From: Sitta carolinensis
Taxonomy: Eukaryota; Chordata; Aves; Passeriformes; Sittidae
NCBI GenBank assembly: GCA_032173965.1
Contig: CM063295.1
Coordinates: 124,001-188,000, forward strand
DNA: 64,000 bases
Direction of reading: 5' to 3'
Position 1 is the stretch's first letter. The number at the start of each line of letters is the position of its first letter. The notes under the pieces were generated by a model. That model saw only the letters and a list, made by a program, of their open reading frames with translations. It had not been told where the DNA came from and searched no databases. The position numbers and the translations under genes are program-made. Positions 39,301 through 51,502 of this stretch are shown in pieces.

Positions 39301-42300
39301 GCTTAACAAGACCTGAGTGTGCCCAGGTGGGCAAGAAGGCCAATGACACCCTGGCCTGTACCAGGAACAATGTGGCCACTAGGATGGACAGTAACCTTTA
39401 CTGGGCAAAGTGGTGAGGCACTTCAAATTGTGGGGGCAGTTCTGGGCCCCTCATGACAAGAAAGACCTTAAGTGGCTGGAGCATATCCATGGAAGAGAAT
39501 GGAGCTGGGAAGGGGGCTCAGCCTGGAGAAAAGGAGGCTCAGGGAGAACCTTCTGGTTCTGCATGACTCCCTGACAGGACGGGGCAGCCAGCAGGGGTTT
39601 GGACTCTGCTCCAAGGGAACAAGGGACAAGACAATAGGAAACAGCCTCTAGTTGTGCCATGGGAGGGCATACTGGACATCAGGAAGAATTTCTTCACAGG
39701 AAGGCTTGTTAACCATTGGAATGGGCTGTCCTGGGCTGTGGTGGAGTCACCATCCCTGGAGGCGTTCACGAAATGACTGAATGTGGCACTTCATGCTCTG
39801 GTATAGTTGACAAGTAGTCAAAGGTTGAACTCCGTGATCTCAGAGGGCTTTTCCAACCTTAATGATTCTGTATCAAAAATAATTTTTACAGTTACATCTA
39901 CCAATTACCCACAGTCTTAGCAGCTGAACAAAAGTAGTAGCTCAATTATACTACTTCTAATCTGAACTCTTGATCTGGAACCTAAAGTAACCTTTGCTTT
40001 TAAACCAAGAGAACAGTTACAAATTGCAAGATCTTGATCCCACCCTACCTCAACACAATTCAAGTGTCAGTGAATTATTACAACTCCTGCTCTCCTTAGC
40101 CCTGTGACAGCAGCACATCATTACAGGTGAGTTATGCTGAGCATAAAATGAGGTTCCTCTTTGTGCAAAAATCCACTGCAGTTTAAGATTTAATTTCACA
40201 AAAACAGATATTTGGCTGCTCTGTCAGAAATTGAGCTTTGTGTACATTTCAGATATCAAGATGCAGAAAGCAGTTTTAGGTCTTTTGGGAAGGAGAAAAA
40301 CGTTCCTCTTTTAGTCTGGGAATAGTTTATATAGACAGTACTAGCCTCAGAGGGACTGTCTTTGCTGGCCAATTTCAATATTTTAATGCTTAGTATGATT
40401 GTGGATTTAACAAATGCCTTTAGCTTAAGGAATAACTAGAATTTCAGCAGACAGGACAACTCCTTGTCCAAAGCACAGGTTAGATCATACAAAGCTTATT
40501 TATTCACAATTTAGTGTTCAACAGACTACAGATCCAACTAGCCTCTGTGCTCTCCACGTCGCCCTGGATTTCTACAGCCTTCTGATGTTTGAATTTTTGT
40601 CGTGCACTTTCCCATGGTTTGCAACATAAACAAAGATTGTTTATGCATTTTTTTCTGATAAAGGGACATTTGATGGTCTTCTACTTTGACCAGTGGGGTT
40701 GGAGAGGTGGCAACCTCATTCTCCAACCCCTGGTCACTGTCCAAAATCTATGTATATCGAGGTCAAGAAATAAATGCCCTTCTTTGTGCTCTGACAATTG
40801 GCTGTGTGTCCTTCTTTTTGTGTCCTCTATCGACATCCACATACTTCAGAAGACTTAAACCCACTATTAAAGCAGACATTGTATAGTAAATTGTGTATTT
40901 TATGTATTTTAATCATTCACAACGGTCCAGAAACCATGAGGCAGTTTAAGTATTTAAAGTGGGGAGACTGAAGGAAAAGGAAACTCGACAAAAAACTAGT
41001 TTGGGAAGGGGTCTCTATTAAAATGGACTCCTCTCACATAATTTAAATGATTTTTGTCTTTACCTGTTCTTTTCAGCTATTTTTTAACTGCATTTAGTCT
41101 TTCTTGCATTCCAACTACACTAAGTATACCAGCAAAGAGACTGCAAGGAAGTTGTTCTGGTTTGGCCAGCCCAGGGAAGTGAGCTGGCTGGTTTTGAGAT
41201 TGACATTTTATTGGACTAATGGGAAAGCATTTTCTAGTTCTTATTACCTTTGAAAGAAGCCCGGGGCCGAGTCGGGGAAGGGGAAGGCCACATGGGCCAG
41301 GCAGGCCCCAGCCGATTTGGGAAACATCTGCCAGCATGGAATTTGATCTGCCGCTGGCCCAAGCTGAACCCTGCCTCTGCTGCGTCTGGGGTGGGGTAAG
41401 GGGGGAGGCACGATGAGGCAGGCCAGAACACCTGATGAGACCGAGGGGTGGAAAAGGAATTTTGGGAATCTGTCCAACTTTCCCGTGGCTGCCTTCTGGG
41501 CCTGAACCCTCTGAGAGTCCCCCCCAGCACGGCTTTGAAACATGACACCATGGACTACCGTGGCCAGATGCTGTTCCTTGTTAACTCCTTCAGTGCATCA
41601 GTGCACAAATGGAACTTCGAAAGCCTCCATCCTCTCTCCAGTGAGAGAAATTAGAATGTAGATGTGTAAAGACCATATGAAGTATCAAAGTCAGTCAAGA
41701 AAGAGTCAAAGTCCAAGTGGAAGGAGTGTGGGAAGTTGCTTTTGAGCTGTAAAAGACTCTTGCAAGCTATGCTGGTTGGTTATAACATATTGAAATGTTT
41801 CCTTTAAACCATAAAGAAGTATGGGGGAGATAAAAGAGTTCAAATTGTAGACCTGAGCAAAGGAGTGAAACGTTGAGAGGACTGTTGATTTCATGAGAAG
41901 TTGAACAGAGAGATGAAGTGATAAAGACTCTTTGCCCTCGAAGAAGAAGTGAATCTCTGTTCCTTGGAGGTGAAGGTGGTCCCAAAGACAAAGAAAACCT
42001 TTGTTTTGAACATGTTTATCTTTAAACTAAGACCCCCATACATCGATGTGGCCCAGAGACACAATTGTGAACATGGGAGGAATTTCATGAACGCAAAAAG
42101 ATCCAGGCGGTTGCATGTTCATAAAGAATGGATTTACAAGAGAGCTGTTTTCTTGTGGGAAAATTGACCATATCGAACGAGAGGTGCTTCCCTCCCTAAA
42201 TGAACTGAAAAAGACTGTTTTAGAGATAGAAAACTGACTAAGATTTCTGAGTGTTGTTTTCTTTCCATTGTTGGTTAAGAGAAAAGAAGATGTAGGGAGG

Positions 42301-45300
42301 GAGGAAAAGTGTTTTGAAAGTTCCATCCTCATTCTTGTTGTTCTTCTTTCTTTTAGTTAATAAAGTCTTATTACTTTTAAACTTAAGTCTGCTTTGCTCT
42401 TGATTAGAAACTTTGAAATTGGCAAAAATCAAACCAAAACAGAAGTAAAAAGCTGTTTATATAGCTAGAGTCTCTTACACCCCAAATTCATCCAATATAC
42501 CATGCTGTTTGCTTAACACATGCCTACAAGCATAGGAGGGAATAATAAAATAACTACATTCAGAATTTTTTTGGTTTAAGAATAGCCAGTCATAAGAATC
42601 AAATTACTCCTTGCTCCTGCAATGGGCTTTAAGAGCTATTGCAGAAAGAAATTCTATGGAAAATCCATTTTAAGATTAAAAGTCTTGATAATTCAATAAA
42701 GAAACTTCATCAAAATAAACCAAACACTGATTAATCTTATTCTGTCCTCTTATTTTCATCGTAGTGTCCACACTAAGAAAATTCTACTGTTGAACAAATT
42801 AACCAGAGGCATCACTGGTGGTGCTTACAGGGTGGGAATCACCACAAGTACCTTTTCTGCCAGCATCACGCAAAATAATGTCTTGACTCTACATACAGGA
42901 AGTGGATTTACCACCTCAATTTCAAGAGCTTTGAAATGCTGGGAACCTTCCAAGCATTACATAAACTTTCAAATGGCAGTGACACCAGGTAAAAAAAATT
43001 CAAACTAATACAAAGTCAGATAACTAAGTCATTCACAGGAATTACTAAAAATAACCTTGAAGTATAGCAACAAATCAACTTGTTGATGCCAACAAGGAGA
43101 ACAGGGCCCAACAAAGGAAAACTTGTTTCCTCCAACCAAATATGTAGAAGACTACAAACCTATTTTCTTGATGTGTAGCCTCTAGAGCACTGCTGGCCTA
43201 CCCGTACTACCATGTACTCAGTTCAAGAGCAGTGAGACATGCAGGTCCCCCACACCAAGTAAGCAAATCAAATTTCACCTGTAAATCCTACCAAAGGAAA
43301 ACAGCATGCTAAACTCAGCAAGCCAAGATGAGCTGCTTCAACAGAGTACACAGCAATTTAACATATACTGTACAGTAACTTTAGTTTATACTCTATAGTT
43401 TAGTTTACATTAGTATTATGCCAGTTTATACACAGACATTTTTGTTTCTTGTAGCCAGGTATGCTGGGTCTTTCTTCTTTTGAAAGATGGTGTTTTATTC
43501 CTTCAAACCGTGAAAAAACAACCCTTTGTCTTCTACAAAATCTAAATCTGCCTTTCTCTCTCTCCCCTCCAGCAGACCAGAAGATTGTGAACTCCTCTAA
43601 AACAGGTAAATCAAGAGCCCTATTCCACAAGTTTAAAAGCCCCTACTAATTGCTTTGTTCTCTTCTGGCAGATTTGAAGAATTTTAATTAGTTCTTCTGA
43701 TCTTGTTTTTTTATCCCCTACATTCTAACACACTTGAATTTTAATGCCCTTTTCTTATTAAGCCTTTCAGCCAACCTATGGAAGGTTTATTCATTACTTC
43801 AAGATGACCTCTACACAATTCTTTTTTAATCCTGCCTGAAAGTTTTTACTTTACTTTAAACGCTGAAGTTTTACCAGTTTTCAGACTGTCGAATACAGTA
43901 GGACAAGAACTAGATAAGAGACTAGCAGAAAACAAGTGTTGATGTTTGGAACCGCAGGCTCTAAAGCACGACCAGAGGTCCTGGGGTGCTCCTGCTGTGG
44001 GATCAATAGAGATCATGGCTCATTAAACAGCTCACTCACATACAAACAGCAAGATGTGTTATGCAGCCATGCTCTTGATCTGAAAGCTCTAAGGTACTCT
44101 GCAATGGCCCCAACAGGAATAGAGGAACATAAGTATTACATTTCTAAGACAGTTAAATTTACCTTTGTCATCTCTTTGCAGTAGTTGGGAAATTGCTCAT
44201 ACACAGGACGAATCGAGACTGTTAACAAAATGCATCTTCATAGCACACGACAGTAAAATGGTACAACTCTGTCCTGCTTTGCTTTTAGAAGCTCTTAGAC
44301 ATGCAGTTCCATGTTTTATTTTGAAAAAGCAAAACTTTCTTAAAAATACAAAGTGTCATTGTTAAAGTTTAATAAAATAAAACTAGGCAGTTAATTCGAT
44401 TCAATAACTAGTTGTTTGCTCTATCACTGTACACAATTACAGGATCACTAGAAACATATTTCACTGGACAATTAAGTGAAAGCTTTCACTTAAAATCTTC
44501 TTAGCATCATTTATTTCTAAAACTAATACTCCTGTATTATGAAGTTCTCAAAATGCAAACATTATAATTTTCTAGGCAAGATTTTCACACTAGGAAGGCT
44601 TTTTTTTCCCACTTCCACATCTGGTAGTGGTTACTGAAGGGATTTGGAATTAGGCTCACTTTTAATTAGAGCAACTTCTACATAACAAGAACTGCAAAAG
44701 GATTTGCATTCTCACTAAACAAAGTTTTGTTCAGGGAATGAACAGAGTAAGTTGTGTCTTTAAACCAGGTACTTTTGCCCTTAATGGCACAAGCCATGAG
44801 TCAGTATAGGAAACGCCTCAGAGACCACGCTGCAAAGCCGGTAAAGGAAGTTGCTGCGGTGCTGCCCCGGGCTCTGGTACAGAGCCTTGAGTGGCTCCAG
44901 CCTGCTCTCGGGCACCACAACACACCCCGACAACAACGGCAAAGGGAGCAAGCTGTAAGGCCATCTTTACTCGCTGTCAACGAACACATTGCAGTGGTCT
45001 GCCCGGAAAACCAATTTATGCGTGTAACGTGGTTTCGCGAAATTACTATGAGAACAGACACTTCTCAGAGACTACACCAAGGACAGGTCACAGTTTGGAA
45101 CGACTGGAATGCGGGAAAACTTAAAGCATTCTTAGACAATTTCGAAACCCTCCTTCCCGTACGCGACAGTCTCGCAGATGGATTAATCACTGCACTCACT
45201 CCCTGCGGTATTCAGGGTATCTGCCCTCTTCCGAACAAAGCAATATACTTCAACTGCGAGGTTTTGTAGGGCGAAAACAATCCGACATCTGCTTCTGCAG

Positions 45301-45916
45301 GCGTTTGCGCTGAATCCTCCTCCCTCACAGCTTCACAGAGTAGCTAGGGCCCCTCATTCCCCGTGAGTAGAAACTCGGCGGGAGAAGGTTCTCCCCAGTA
45401 CTGGGCCCTTCACCCCGCGCCGGAGTCCCTGCAGGAGCTCTGGGAACGGGGAGGGCACGGCAGCCGTGGGTGACCCGCCCGGCCCTGGGGCTCCCTCCCT
45501 GTCCTGTGTGCCCCAAGCGTGGCCTCAGCCCTAGGCAGCACAGACGGGAGCGTAGTGCGCCCGCTCCCCTCCCGGCCCCTGGGGCGCGGGACAAGGAAAC
45601 TAAGGCACAGTGAAGGCACCAGGTGTGCGCTGGCTTCTACCGGGCCGTATGGGAGGTATGGGGCTGCGCTTCCGCCTGCCGCGGCGAAGAGGTCCCTCAG
45701 AGGGGACACGATCGCCTCGGCCAGAGCCTACATTCCCGCCCCGCCCCTCTCTCTCCCTCACGGCCCTCAGCCGGAGCCCGTACCTCCCGCGCCCGAACTA
45801 AGCCCCGCCGAGGCCTCCGCGCCGCCCCACGACTCTTCCCCCCGCCCCGCCGAGCGTCCCCCGCCGTCCCACCTAGAGCTAGGCTTGGTCGGCTCGGCCT
45901 CAGTGCCCTGGAACAT
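33172..45916 (-). CDS. JPT2: JPT2 (HN1L), complete gene of five coding exons with an apparent frameshift
   Basis: Jupiter microtubule-associated homolog 2, a small, probably disordered cytosolic protein. Family knowledge: it binds NAADP and couples it to calcium-release channels, and it is related to JPT1/HN1. Coding exons on the minus strand: 45916-45873, 38421-38274, 37813-37671, 34135-34090, 33356-33172. Joined they give about 188 residues if one missing base is allowed for (human is about 190). Visible motifs are [83 protein letters not shown] and the C-terminal [20 protein letters not shown] ending in IAFY. The repeated PPGGK elements are the family hallmark. All junctions are GT-AG and phases agree except across exon 2, which is one base short (see the exon 2 entry). 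Lies between CRAMP1 and MAPK8IP3 as in other vertebrates. Confidence 0.95.
34090..34135 (-). CDS. JPT2: JPT2 coding exon 4
   Basis: A 46-base exon between acceptor tttgcag (before 34135) and donor GAAG|gtcagc (after 34090). Encodes [15 protein letters not shown] plus one base. It matches the family sequence DHVFL that follows HPNKPK. Too short to appear as an independent open frame; found from phase and homology. Confidence 0.9.
34295..34368 (+). mobile_element. CR1 LINE 3' tail
   Basis: Degenerate CR1 end ('ggccttctccaaccttaagg', 'attcattgatttt') in JPT2 intron 3, antisense to the gene. Confidence 0.6.
35003..35352 (+). mobile_element. Solo LTR, short
   Basis: Starts tgtcctggttccagcc, ends taaaccatatca; the interior has 'ggtcttatctcaacctgtga', typical of a common avian LTR. 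Flanks atttc and gtttc suggest a 5-base duplication with one change. In JPT2 intron 3, antisense. Confidence 0.7.
35969..37408 (+). mobile_element. Solo LTR (copy A of a two-copy local family)
   Basis: Starts tgtcatgctttggccc, with a GC-rich 5' third and an AT-rich 3' part that aligns with the LTR at 41153-42441 (shared: 'ctccctaaatgaact', 'aactgacta', 'taagtgttgtttt'/'gagtgttgtttt'). The 3' boundary is approximate and no clear target duplication was seen. In JPT2 intron 3, antisense. Confidence 0.65.
37671..37813 (-). CDS. JPT2: JPT2 coding exon 3
   Basis: Acceptor ttgcag before 37813, donor AAG|gtattt after 37671, entering in phase 1 and leaving in phase 0. Encodes [20 protein letters not shown] followed by [20 protein letters not shown] and RAHPNKPK. 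It contains two of the gene's PPGGK-type repeats. Confidence 0.94.
38274..38421 (-). CDS. JPT2: JPT2 coding exon 2, with apparent 1-base deletion
   Basis: Acceptor (gatacag) before 38421, donor CCAG|gtaaaa after 38274. Joined to exon 1 the frame reads SSR-VLKP, as expected from JPT1 (SSRVLRPPGG), and then goes out of frame. The family sequence [40 protein letters not shown] is in the next frame. The exon is 148 bases long, whereas the phases of exons 1 and 3 require 149. The slip lies in the run of four C followed by A and five G (minus strand, 38411-38402). Either an assembly homopolymer error or a real mutation is possible; the otherwise intact gene favours an error. Confidence 0.9.
39270..39875 (+). 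mobile_element. CR1 LINE 3' fragment
   Basis: About 600 bases of sense CR1, from 'ggacctgggggtgttggttg' to the end 'tccaaccttaatgattctgt'. Lies in JPT2 intron 1, antisense to the gene. Confidence 0.92.
41153..42441 (+). mobile_element. Solo LTR (copy B) with target duplication
   Basis: Starts tgttctggtttggcc and ends caaaccaaaaca (inverted ends), flanked by identical gaagt (41148-41152 and 42442-42446). AATAAA at 42359-42364 fixes plus orientation. GC-rich 5' part. In JPT2 intron 1, antisense to the gene. Confidence 0.85.
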
Positions 45917-46250
45917 GGTGGCACTCAACAGCTTCCCTCCGCCGCGCCGCGGGGAGAGCAAGCCGCCCGCCTCGCGCGGCCATTGGTCGGCGCAGCTGCC
46001 CATCATGACGAACAGCCTATCGAACACAGTTCACCCGTTCGAGATCCCGCCTGGTCGCCAGCCTCGCAGAGGGAGGGAAGCTTAAAACGACCCGCTCACC
46101 CTCGATGCCTTCCATTGGCTGTACAGCCCGTCCGTCAGAGGAAACTGCACAGCCACTGGCTGGAGGAAGGGCGGGGCGAGCAGCGGGAGGGCACTTAAAG
46201 CTGCGAGGTGAGGTAGGTGTGCGGGCTGCAGTGGCGGGTAGGGTCAGGTC
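45390..46250 (-). promoter_or_regulatory. JPT2: CpG-island promoter of JPT2
   Basis: GC- and CpG-rich stretch around JPT2 exon 1. Two CCAAT boxes in the gene's orientation lie at 45986-45982 and 46118-46114, about 66 and 198 bases upstream of the ATG. No TATA box is evident on the minus strand. CpG density stays raised from about 44820 to 46480, beyond the core promoter on both sides. Confidence 0.75.
45873..45916 (-). CDS. JPT2: JPT2 coding exon 1
   Basis: Starts at ATG 45916-45914 and encodes [14 protein letters not shown] plus two bases (AG) of the next codon. The donor is AG|gtggga. The MFQ start matches the mammalian protein. The frame continues open past the donor but the continuation is intronic. 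The split codon AG|G gives Arg at the junction, matching the SSRVL sequence in the paralogue JPT1. Confidence 0.88.
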
Positions 46251-46619
46251 CGACCATCACCCTTATAATGGGGAACTTACGTGAGTGCTTAACCTCGAAA
46301 TGGCGATGCAAAGCAGAAAACAGGAGGAAGATCATCGTACGGAATAACCTTGGGGAGGACTTCGTAACCGGCAGCCCCTCAGGCGCAGGGGAGCGTCGCC
46401 CGGGGCAGCGCGGGAGATTTAACTGGCTCCAGGGACCGCGGGCGACACGGGCGAGCGAACAGGACCTGGAGCGGGAAGGGCGCTGCAGAGCTGGTAGTTT
46501 GCTGTTTCTGATCATTATAGTTGCTGAGAGAACTCAAATATATGGTGCCCACTCAGCAGGGAACTGAGTGCCCTAAACTCAGCAAAAAAGATGCGGTAAC
46601 AGACTGAAGTCCCCAAAAA

Positions 46620-47300
46620 AGCCATGCAAAAACACCATTAGCCACCTAGGCTTCGGGCTGTAGCTAATAGCTGAGCCTGTCAGTGGATTGTACCAGTGAT
46701 CTGAGCAGGGCATCAGACAGAACCAGGTGGATGACCTGCCCAGCCTGGTAGCAGAACTACAAGACAAACTAGAAAGGCTGAAATGTATTAGAAAATCAGA
46801 GAGGGACATAGGCAGGACCATGCTCCAGCCTCCCTAATACAGGAGCAGATAATAGAAAGGAGATCCTTCCTTTATCCATCCCCCAGCAAAGAGCAGGTAC
46901 CAGTTGTGAAGTGAGAAGCAAGTGGATGGTAGTCCATACTCAGGGAAGCAAGCAAAATTGTTTGCCCACCTTGCTTTTCCCTCACAGTATCGTCAGAGAC
47001 AAACTCAAAAGGAGTGGTTTGGATGAGTGGATGGTGGGATGGATTGAGACTGCCTGAATGGCAGATCCCAGAGGCTCATGATCAGTGTTACAGTGGAAGG
47101 CTGGAGGCCTATCACCAGTGGTGTCCCCAGGGCTCTCTGTTGGGCTCAGTGTTGTATAACTTGTTCATCAAAGACTGGATGAAAGAGCAGATGCCTCCTC
47201 AGCAAGTTCACTGTTGATAGAAAACTTGGAGAGTGGCTGATACCTCAGAGGGTTGTGCAGCACTTCAGAGGGACCTGCCAATGGGAGTTAGGTGACTGAT
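46620..47300 (+). mobile_element. CR1 LINE relic with ORF1 and reverse-transcriptase traces
   Basis: Near 46729-46815 the plus strand reads VDDLPSLVAELQDKLERLKC followed by IRKSERDIG, resembling the coiled-coil end of CR1 ORF1. At about 47115-47180 it reads QWCPQGSLLGSVLYNLFIKD, the conserved SGVPQGSVLGPxLFNLFIND block of the CR1 reverse transcriptase. The two are separated by only about 300 bases, so most of ORF2 has been lost. Not functional. Confidence 0.75.
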
Positions 47301-47399
47301 TGCAGTTAAATCAAATAATTTTGAAAGGTTTGGCTTTATGGATTAATCTTAACCCCCACCCCCACAAAGCCATGATCATGTAAATAAACCTTAAATGAA

Positions 47400-50300
47400 A
47401 AAATCTGAGAGGACATGAACAGCAAGGAACACACAGGACTCTAGATAGACCAAGTATTAGTATATATTTATGCACAAGAATAAAAACAGCTTTACAAGTT
47501 GAATTGGAAATTTAAACAGAAGTTTAACAGCTTTTGTATATTATATTAAATAACCAAAACACCTTTTTCCAAAATTGGTAAAGAATAAATAATATAATTT
47601 ACAGTATGGTACAAAAAATAATCAGTAAGGACAGGCATTTTGCTTTATACATACACTATATACGTATATTTATAATCTATAAAACAAATTCACATCTCAA
47701 ACAAGCCAGAAACCTTAGATGATATGGCTTAACTATTATTAAAAGAAACAGCATTAAATTTTGCTGCCAGAACCATAAGCTCTAAAGCAGTTATCATGTT
47801 TCAATAATTAATGATAACTTATTGCCGTAGTGCTTGCCAAGGTTTCACTTAGTTAACATTTACAAATTGCTGTGAAATTAACAGATTCAAAGATTTGAAA
47901 AGGTTAAAAAAAAAAGTGCAGTACTTTCCTTATAAATTCATTTGAAGTCAGAGTGTAGAAAACAAAATGGAACTGAATTTCCACTCTGGGATCTGCTGTC
48001 AGTAAGTAAGATGTTTTACAGGTTAGATTTGAATCAAGCCATTTAATTCAATTTAGAAATAGAGGGTGTCAAATAAAGACTTATCAATGCTGTATGAAAA
48101 ACAATTACTATTCCTATGTTTAGTAGATTTAGTGATACAGGATAAAATGGATTGTGAGTGATCAGGATGCAACACCCTGCACAGACCTCTGCTAGTGTGC
48201 ACACACACCTGGGTGGATCCAGCCTTGGGCTATGGCCCAAGACTATGCACCTAGCCCGTGGTGGTGAGACATCTAATCTTCTGCCATTTACCTTGTCAGC
48301 TACTCAGAACTGCCTTATGGTTACTGAGAGGGAAAAGCCCAGAGCAGTTAATCCTAGACCTGGAGGCTGTTAGTGTCCCTTAGTCCTCTCCAACGCCTCA
48401 TAGTGCCCAAGAAGGTACTAACCTAATGAAGTCACTTCTACCTCAGATGTGATACTGTGTGCATTTCAGTGTCACTTGCTTGGATGTCTGCTTAGCCTGA
48501 CATTGTCCCTTATATAGATTTTGTTACTGCTGTTAGGGAAGCTGAAATAATTAAAATTGAAGAAGTTTTGAGTATTACCCACCCCCTCCCCCCCCATCTG
48601 TGCACGCATGTGTACATGTGTGTGCATACACCACCTCCTCAGCAGTCTCAGCAACAAACTGATGATGACTACTCTTGTAAAGCACATTCACCTAAAATCT
48701 AGAGCTGGTCCAGTCAGAGATGTGTTTAAATGGCCTTTCGCATAGTAAGGGTAACAAATACTACATCACAATGATCTTAATTATTCTTAAGTTCTTCCCT
48801 TGTCCTCAAAGGGCTTTATTCTTAAAAAGCAGTTTGCAATGCATGACATTTCTGAAATCAAATTCTGCTTCATAATGACAACTTTTAAGGGGCTGATGCC
48901 AAACACATTTCTAACCCAAACATTCTGAGTGCTGAACTGATTTCTGTAATTTATACTCTCTTACTACCGTCCGGTTCAAGCCCATTTGCAAAGGTTCAGG
49001 GTATTACAAGTTTTCTGATGTCATGGCATCATCAAAAATAGCCATTCATGCTGTCTTCATTCTGCAGTTGTCCTTCCCCATGAGTGGTCTAAGGAAGGGA
49101 AGCTGACAGCTCCTCGTATCACAGGCAAAAAGCCCTCATGGATCAGGATGAAGTGCTCTGCTCTCCAGTCCTGTGGCTGGTGCAGCAACACTGGCCTTTA
49201 TTCTAGGCAACTTCAGAGCCAAACCCAGTGTCATATCCACTGCATTACCAGCATCAGTAGGGAAGATTAAAAGTTTGTCAAGTTACAAATACTCTAGAGA
49301 CCCTCACATTACTCTTGCAATATTTAGAAGTTTAAGAATGAGAGTTCAGATTTCTTTTTAGACAATACTTGATTAGAATGTAACACATTTCCTCCTGCAC
49401 CTTCTGTAATCCACAGCCATAGTAGGTGCCTTCTGCTTTTGTCCTGCAAATCTGAAGAATTTCTGGAGACACAGCATATAGAATAATCAGCATTAGTAAT
49501 GGAGGAACCCCAAACCAAGAGGTTTGGGAAAGTCCCAATCAAAACACAGCTGAATTCTAAGTAACACTGAAAAGTTTTAGTGGGATTGACTCTTGAGATT
49601 AATAGGTGTGCTCTCCATATCAAGGGGGAATGCCCAGAACAAAACAGGCCTCAGCATTCATTTCTGTGAAAGCCTTCAACTTTTCCTATTCCAGGTTTAT
49701 GTGATTACCTAACAATTCTGTCAGAATTCTCAAACAAGGCTCTGTGTGCATCAGAAAACTTGTTCAATTTTCTCCTAATGACAGAAAACACAAGGCCAAC
49801 TCCATAGAAGCTAAAAATCATCTGCCTAAAGCAGGCTGAAGGGACTGGGTGAACAGCAAACAGAGTCAGTGCATTGTGAGCAAGTTACATGAGACTCCCA
49901 GTCAGAAAGAAATGCCTTATAAAAGTAGCTAAAGGCAGGTAGAACTACATCCACCAAGTATAGTGCAAGTTAAGAAATGAACCCATGATAACAGCCTACG
50001 GGATGAAGAAGGTTTGTTTATTCATTATTAATAGAAAGTTGAGGTGTATATTGGAGCAGCCCCTTGGAAAAGTTCAGAGCTACTCACACCAGCCAAGGGA
50101 CATCCTCTAACTGAAGGTGCAGACAAGTGCTTACAAAAGGGGCACAACATGGGTATTCTTGCTCAGGACAGGAAAGGAAAGAAGAAAGGAAAGGGAAGAG
50201 AATAAGAAAAGTCTCCTGAGTTATAAAGCTAGAACTGATGGACAATCAGCTCCCCAGAAATTAATTATGGATAAACTATTGACCTGCTATCCTGTTGAAC

Positions 50301-51502
50301 CCACTGGTATCAGTATCTGGCTTTTTCCTACAGTAAAACACAACATTATGCAGAGGGATTTCAAAGAGGGAGTGCCAGACCCACTCATGTCTGGGAGTGA
50401 CCATAATGAAGAAAGTTGCCGAGGTACTACAGAGCACCCCGAGTTCACAGAACAAAGAGGAAGTAGGGAAGGACTAAGGGATTAAGCTAGGTCTTGACAC
50501 TTCTCTTCATGACACAAAACCGATCTCAACTGCTTTAGCATTAAACTAGTATATGTTCCAACACATTACCATATTCTTTCCTATTTCCTCTCCCAGGTAA
50601 ATCCTATTGTCATTGAAGATGACAATATTTACATGTTTCCAGCAAAGCCAAGACTAATTATGACACAGCTTTCCTAGTGAAAGCTCTTTTGCCATGTTTC
50701 CAGACCTAAAAAAGCAACTGTTCTTCAAGGTGAACAATAAAGCACTCTCCCACTCACAGGGTGAACTGTGCAATGTGCTGAAGAATCTCAAAGGTTAAGA
50801 ATATGAGTGCAGTCAGGGTGATGATGATGATTGTGGTGTGATGTGGTTTAAAAGTAGGGGATCCAAGCAGCACAGGAGGAGGGTGGATCAGAGCTCCCCT
50901 ACCAAAAAAGCAAGCAGGTGTGAACCTTGCTGGAATGGTCAAAGAGCCAAAGGAACAGAGTGGTCTGTAAGAACACAGCATTGAGGAGTGGCAATGCCCT
51001 GGACAGTGCAGGAACTTCAGTTTGACTGAATGGTAAGAAGACTGCCAACTAGGACGTGTCAAGATACACAATGGTTCCCGTACCCACACCTACCCTTCAT
51101 CCTCCACAACTTTCATATGGATCCAAAAGCATAGCATTTTGATCACTATGCAAACAATAATTCATATACAGGAGCTTGTGGCAATCCTGCTCCTACTTGA
51201 ACTGCTTGCTTAGGCCATTCCAAAGTACAAGTCCAGGACTGTCCCACAAACCTGCAATCTTACATCGCTGATGCAGGGACACGTTATCTCCTGTAATGTT
51301 ATTCCATGTTCTGTTGTTGCCAGCATATTGCACATTCCAGGACTAGCAAGTACTTCTTGAGACCTTTGAAACCAATGCTTCTCTGTTAGAAAGAAGCACA
51401 CAGGACAGGGATAACTCAGCCTCAGCTGCTGCCCTCATCAAGTTCCAGCTCTGCAAGTTCCAACTTAGCTGAACAGTCTGCACCAGCCTACTGGTCATTC
51501 CC
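47400..51502 (-). other. CRAMP1 3' UTR and downstream DNA
   Basis: Non-coding, AT-rich stretch after the CRAMP1 stop, toward the JPT2 promoter. AATAAA signals on the minus strand occur at 50022-50017, 49202-49197 and 48820-48815; the last gives a 3' UTR of about 2.7 kb. The part below 48.8 kb may be intergenic or a longer UTR. A small C-rich/TG-rich patch lies at 48583-48635. No exons or recognised repeats were seen. Confidence 0.5.

Larger units (their letters stand above)
38422..45872 (-). other. JPT2: JPT2 intron 1
   Basis: 7.45 kb intron holding a CR1 (39270-39875) and a solo LTR (41153-42441). Near its 5' end (44820-45300) CpG density rises and a 171-codon plus-strand open frame (44754-45269) occurs; its nature is unknown. 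Confidence 0.8.

Noticed and set aside
45519..46198. Overlapping 188- and 191-codon plus-strand frames at the JPT2 promoter
   Set aside because: They are GC-rich frames antisense to JPT2 exon 1 with low-complexity products.
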